A DNA stretch of 53,062 nucleotides. Origin: Thermoguttaceae bacterium (GTDB taxonomy: Bacteria; Planctomycetota; Planctomycetia; Pirellulales; Thermoguttaceae). Positions 50,653 through 53,062 of this stretch are shown one piece after another. The notes beneath the pieces are model-generated. The model worked only from the letters and a program-made list of their open reading frames with translations, searched no databases and had not been told where the DNA came from. The stretch is from the NCBI GenBank assembly GCA_017937485.1, contig JAGBDN010000043.1, forward strand, positions 1 to 53,062, in the 5' to 3' direction. The translations under genes were made by a program, and so were the position numbers. How positions within the stretch are numbered: position 1 is the first letter of the stretch; every line of letters begins with the position of its first letter.

Positions 50653-52158
50653 TTAGTCGCGCGGCTCTTTCGTTTTGCCGGTCAAGATATACGAACCGAC
50701 GCGGTCTTTCTCGACGCTTTCTCGCGGAACGCCAAGTTCGCGGGCCAAAATGTCGAGAACGCGCGGGCCGCAGAAGCCGCCTTGGCAACGTCCGCAACCG
50801 GGGCGGCAACGGCGTTTCACTCCGTCGAGCGTTCGCGCGCCGACCGGACGGCGGATCGCTTCGACGATTTCTCCCTCGGTGATCTGTTCGCAACGGCAAA
50901 TCACCCGACCGAAACGCGGATCGCGGCGGGTCAGCTCCGCTTTTTCCGCGTCCGAAAGTTCGACGAAACGAATTTCCGAACGGTTCGGGTTAAATTCCGG
51001 ATTTTCCGTCAGTTCGAGCCCGCACTCGGCGAGCAATTCGACGGCGAAACGAGCGATCGCGGGCGCCGACGTCAACCCCGGCGACTTAATCCCGGCCAAG
51101 TTGACCAAACCGGCGACGTCCGGGTCGCGCTCGATAATGAAGTCTTTCCCGTCCGGCAACGCGCGAATCCCGGCGAAGTTGCGAATCGAATCGCGGAAGT
51201 CGATTTTGTCGCAGAGGAGCGCCGACGCTTCGCGAACGAAGCCGAGTCCGCCGCGCGACGTCGCCGTATCGTCTTTTTCGCCGCCGTCTTGAGCGTCCGG
51301 GCCGACGAGCAAATTCCCGTGAACGGTCGGCGACACGAGGACGCCTTTCCCGAGTTTCGACGGGCACATAAAGATCGTCCGCGTCGTCAGCTCGCCCTGC
51401 CGACGGTCGAGAATATAATATTCGCCCTTGCGCGGTCGGACTTCGAAGCGTTTGCGCCCGATCAGTTGTTGCACCGCGTCCGAGTAAAGCCCCGCCGCGT
51501 TGACGATAAAGCGGGCGTCGAGCGTCGTTCCGTCGGCGAAGGTCAAGCGGAAAAAGCCGCCCGGCTTGCCCAAAGCGCCGTCTTCGACGCTTCCCAGCGG
51601 CGCGCCGTCTTTGTCGAATTTTTCGATTTTAACAACTTCGGCGTTCAAACGGAGTTCGCCGCCGTTGATCACGCCGCTTTCGGCCAGCGCGGTCGTCATC
51701 TCGTAAGCGCCGACAATCCCGCCGGTCGGAGCGAGCAACGCGCCGCGAATCGAGTCGTTCAAATTCGGTTCCAAGCGGCGAACCGTTTCCGCGTCGACGA
51801 TTTCGAGCCCTTCGACGCCGTTTTTCGTTCCGTTTTCGAATAATTGGCGCAACGTCGCGAGGTCTTCGTCGCAAATCGCGGCGATCAGCGAGCCGTTTTG
51901 CTTAAACGGAACGGAAAGTTGGCGGCAAAGTTCCGGGTAAAGGCGATTCCCCTCGACGTTGAAGCGCGCGAGCATCGTTCCGGCGGGCGGGTCGTATCCG
52001 GCGTGAACGATCGCCGAGTTCGCGCGAGACGCCCCGAGCGCGACGTCGTTTTCCTTCTCGACCAAAACGGTCTTCAATTGGTATTTGCCCAACTCACGAA
52101 AGAGCGCGGAACCGACGATTCCCGCTCCAATAATAGCCGCGTCGTACATTTTCGTCAT
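50653..52158 (-). CDS. FAD-dependent oxidoreductase, GlpA-like, with C-terminal BFD-type [2Fe-2S] domain
   Basis: 501 residues. The FAD-binding opening is AAIIGAGIVGSALFRELG, with VLVEKE at the second strand, followed by ASRANSAIVHAGYD (typical of the GlpA/LhgO group), a FIVNAAGLYSDAV strand and a closing NLAGIKSPGLTSAPAIA FAD motif. The last ~75 residues form a BFD-like cluster domain: CRCEQ, then RRCRPGCGRCQGGFCGP. Such proteins oxidise glycerol-3-phosphate or hydroxyacids and pass electrons on through the Fe-S cluster. The GlpB- and GlpC-like partners are absent here, so the acceptor is unknown. There is no good ribosome site before the ATG at 52158. A hairpin with a T-run lies in the leader. 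Confidence 0.92.
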   Translation of the reverse strand: MTKMYDAAIIGAGIVGSALFRELGKYQLKTVLVEKENDVALGASRANSAIVHAGYDPPAGTMLARFNVEGNRLYPELCRQLSVPFKQNGSLIAAICDEDLATLRQLFENGTKNGVEGLEIVDAETVRRLEPNLNDSIRGALLAPTGGIVGAYEMTTALAESGVINGGELRLNAEVVKIEKFDKDGAPLGSVEDGALGKPGGFFRLTFADGTTLDARFIVNAAGLYSDAVQQLIGRKRFEVRPRKGEYYILDRRQGELTTRTIFMCPSKLGKGVLVSPTVHGNLLVGPDAQDGGEKDDTATSRGGLGFVREASALLCDKIDFRDSIRNFAGIRALPDGKDFIIERDPDVAGLVNLAGIKSPGLTSAPAIARFAVELLAECGLELTENPEFNPNRSEIRFVELSDAEKAELTRRDPRFGRVICRCEQITEGEIVEAIRRPVGARTLDGVKRRCRPGCGRCQGGFCGPRVLDILARELGVPRESVEKDRVGSYILTGKTKEPRD

Positions 52159-52195
52159 TTGCGTCGCGTCGCGCTTTTGTCGCGCCTAAATCAAG

Positions 52196-52248
52196 AAGAA
52201 AAAAAACCGCGCTCACTCGTTTTCGACCGTTCGAAAACGCGCGGTTCG
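52196..52248 (-). terminator. Strong terminator-like hairpin upstream of the GlpA-like gene
   Basis: On the minus strand AACCGCGC (52246-52239) and GCGCGGTT (52212-52205) form the outer stem, GTTTTCG/CGAAAAC an inner one, and eight Ts follow. It lies 38-90 bases before the ATG. It either ends the ABC-transporter transcript or acts as an attenuator in the GlpA-like leader. Confidence 0.75.
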
Positions 52249-52251
52249 CCC

Positions 52252-52292
52252 TTTATTAATATACAGTATAATCGGAAACGCCGGACGCGCAA
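52252..52292 (-). promoter_or_regulatory. Possible minus-strand promoter with TATATTAATAAA element
   Basis: TTGCGC (52292-52287), 16 bases, TATACT (52270-52265), then TATATTAATAAA (52263-52252). If used, transcription begins just before the terminator-like hairpin. Confidence 0.4.
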
Positions 52293-52418
52293 GACGGGCC
52301 CTCAAAAGAAAGCGCGTCGTCGACGTTCTTTGCCGCTTGCCTCGGAGTCAACGACGCGACGCAAGTCGTTTCCCTCGCTCGCCGTTATTTTTCTCGTCGC
52401 CTCTTTTCGCCGGAGAAT

Positions 52419-53062
52419 TTATTCCGCCAACTCGACGTTTGTCGCGTTCGGCGCGTCGTCGGCGAAAACCCGAATGCTCCGCGGGGTCATATAAAAACGT
52501 CCGCCCGGCGCGAGCTGCAGTTCGTCTCGCTCCGAGTGCGTCGTTTCGGCGGTCAGCGTTTCGCCGGCGTCGGTTACCATTTCGACCCGCGCGAAATTCC
52601 CGGCGGAGTGAATCCGAGTTACCGTCGCCGGAATCGAAAGCCGACCTTCGCGACGCTGTTGCGATATTTCGAAATCGTGCGGACGAATGAAAATCGTCGC
52701 GGCGGTTCTCGCTTCGCAAGCGCGGCACTTCTCGAAATTTTTTCCTTCAAACTCCATTTCCGGCGCGGAACCTTCGCAATCGCCGATTTGAACGCGCCCC
52801 TGCGCCAAGCGACCGCGGAACTGATTGACTTGTCCGAGAAAGTTCATCACAAACGGCGTTTGCGGCGAATGGAACACTTCGTCCGGCGTCCCGAATTGTT
52901 CGATTTTGCCGCGATTCATCACCGCGACCCGGTCGGCGAGTTCCAACGCTTCGTCTTGGTCGTGCGTTACGAAAACGCTCGTCAAATGAATTTCGTCGTG
53001 CAAACGTCGCAACCAAGCGCGCAATTCGACCCGCACTTTCGCGTCGAGCGCGCCGAACGGCT
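52419..53062 (-). CDS. cysA: ABC transporter ATPase, sulfate/thiosulfate CysA-like, 3' part
   Basis: The frame is open to the window edge, where the sequence reads PFGALDAKVRVELRAWLRRL; 213 codons plus the stop are visible. This matches the region after the Walker B aspartate in CysA proteins (DEPFGALDAKVR-ELR-WLR), followed by TSVFVTHDQDEALELADRV with the switch His and the GKIEQFGTPDEVF strand. The last ~120 residues are a TOBE-like regulatory region (NFLGQVNQFRGRL, FIRPHDFEI). With permease and binding proteins presumably encoded before it, it would power sulfate or thiosulfate uptake. Two extra Cys in CRACEA are unusual. Confidence 0.85.
   Translation of the reverse strand, partial: PFGALDAKVRVELRAWLRRLHDEIHLTSVFVTHDQDEALELADRVAVMNRGKIEQFGTPDEVFHSPQTPFVMNFLGQVNQFRGRLAQGRVQIGDCEGSAPEMEFEGKNFEKCRACEARTAATIFIRPHDFEISQQRREGRLSIPATVTRIHSAGNFARVEMVTDAGETLTAETTHSERDELQLAPGGRFYMTPRSIRVFADDAPNATNVELAE

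Noticed and set aside
1..53062. tRNA, rRNA, transposase or phage genes
   Set aside because: I looked for tRNA T-loop-like GTTCGA stretches in hairpin context, terminal inverted repeats with transposase motifs and phage structural genes, and found none that held up.

Overview
The window looks like chromosomal DNA of a planctomycete, probably an anaerobic, gut-type member of the Pirellulales/Thermoguttaceae side of the phylum. This is inferred from gene content, not from a marker gene. The supporting genes are a Ser/Thr kinase fused to a zinc ribbon, TPR and WD40 repeats, a secreted PmoA-like (DUF6807) protein, a membrane coiled-coil gene paired with a Lys-rich one-TM protein, a TIGR03960-type radical SAM protein, a NifU-like/GGGtGRT pair, and a GlpA-like flavoprotein with a BFD-type Fe-S tail. 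The coding DNA is rich in CGACG/GTCGAC words and poor in TTA, CTA and TCA codons. This leaves many long open frames antisense to real genes, which I treated as shadows. I saw no rRNA, tRNA, CRISPR array, insertion sequence or prophage.

Layout. 1-3274 (+): the 3' end of a large secreted protein with a lower-GC, cysteine-protease-like C-terminus, two tiny three-TM proteins and a GT4 glycosyltransferase. 3538-16579 (+): an adaptor protein without its pump, the radical SAM protein, a Tat-exported phosphoesterase, the coiled-coil pair, a lone LutC with decayed tandem copies of its own 3' end, an MBL hydrolase, a membrane PP2C phosphatase, and the NifU-like/GGGtGRT pair. 16769-20835 (-): an LptF/LptG-type permease, a SNF2 helicase and a conserved hypothetical. 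21289-27268 (+): a small hypothetical, the PmoA-like protein and the large kinase.

27656-39998 (-) is a Wzx/Wzy-type polysaccharide operon of visibly lower GC. It reads from a good promoter at 40167-40194 to a strong terminator at 27473-27530. In order of transcription it holds a DegT aminotransferase, a decayed PLP-enzyme gene, an ATP-grasp enzyme, GT4, two GT2, GT4, Wzy, a TupA-like ATP-grasp, CapA and Wzx. No sugar-1-phosphate initiating transferase and no Wza/Wzc are present here.

41464-49252 (+) is the most distinctive unit. It encodes a small Cys/His-rich protein, a membrane-anchored protein made of five 15-residue His/Cys repeats, a lipoprotein adaptor carrying four further 15-residue His repeats plus an internal His cluster, a CusA/CzcA-type RND pump and a TolC-like outer-membrane protein. 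Together these suggest a metal-efflux machine with built-in periplasmic metal sponges. A GH43-like secreted glycosidase follows. The window closes on the minus strand with the GlpA-like flavoprotein, which has a terminator-like hairpin in its leader, and the 3' part of a CysA-type ABC ATPase.
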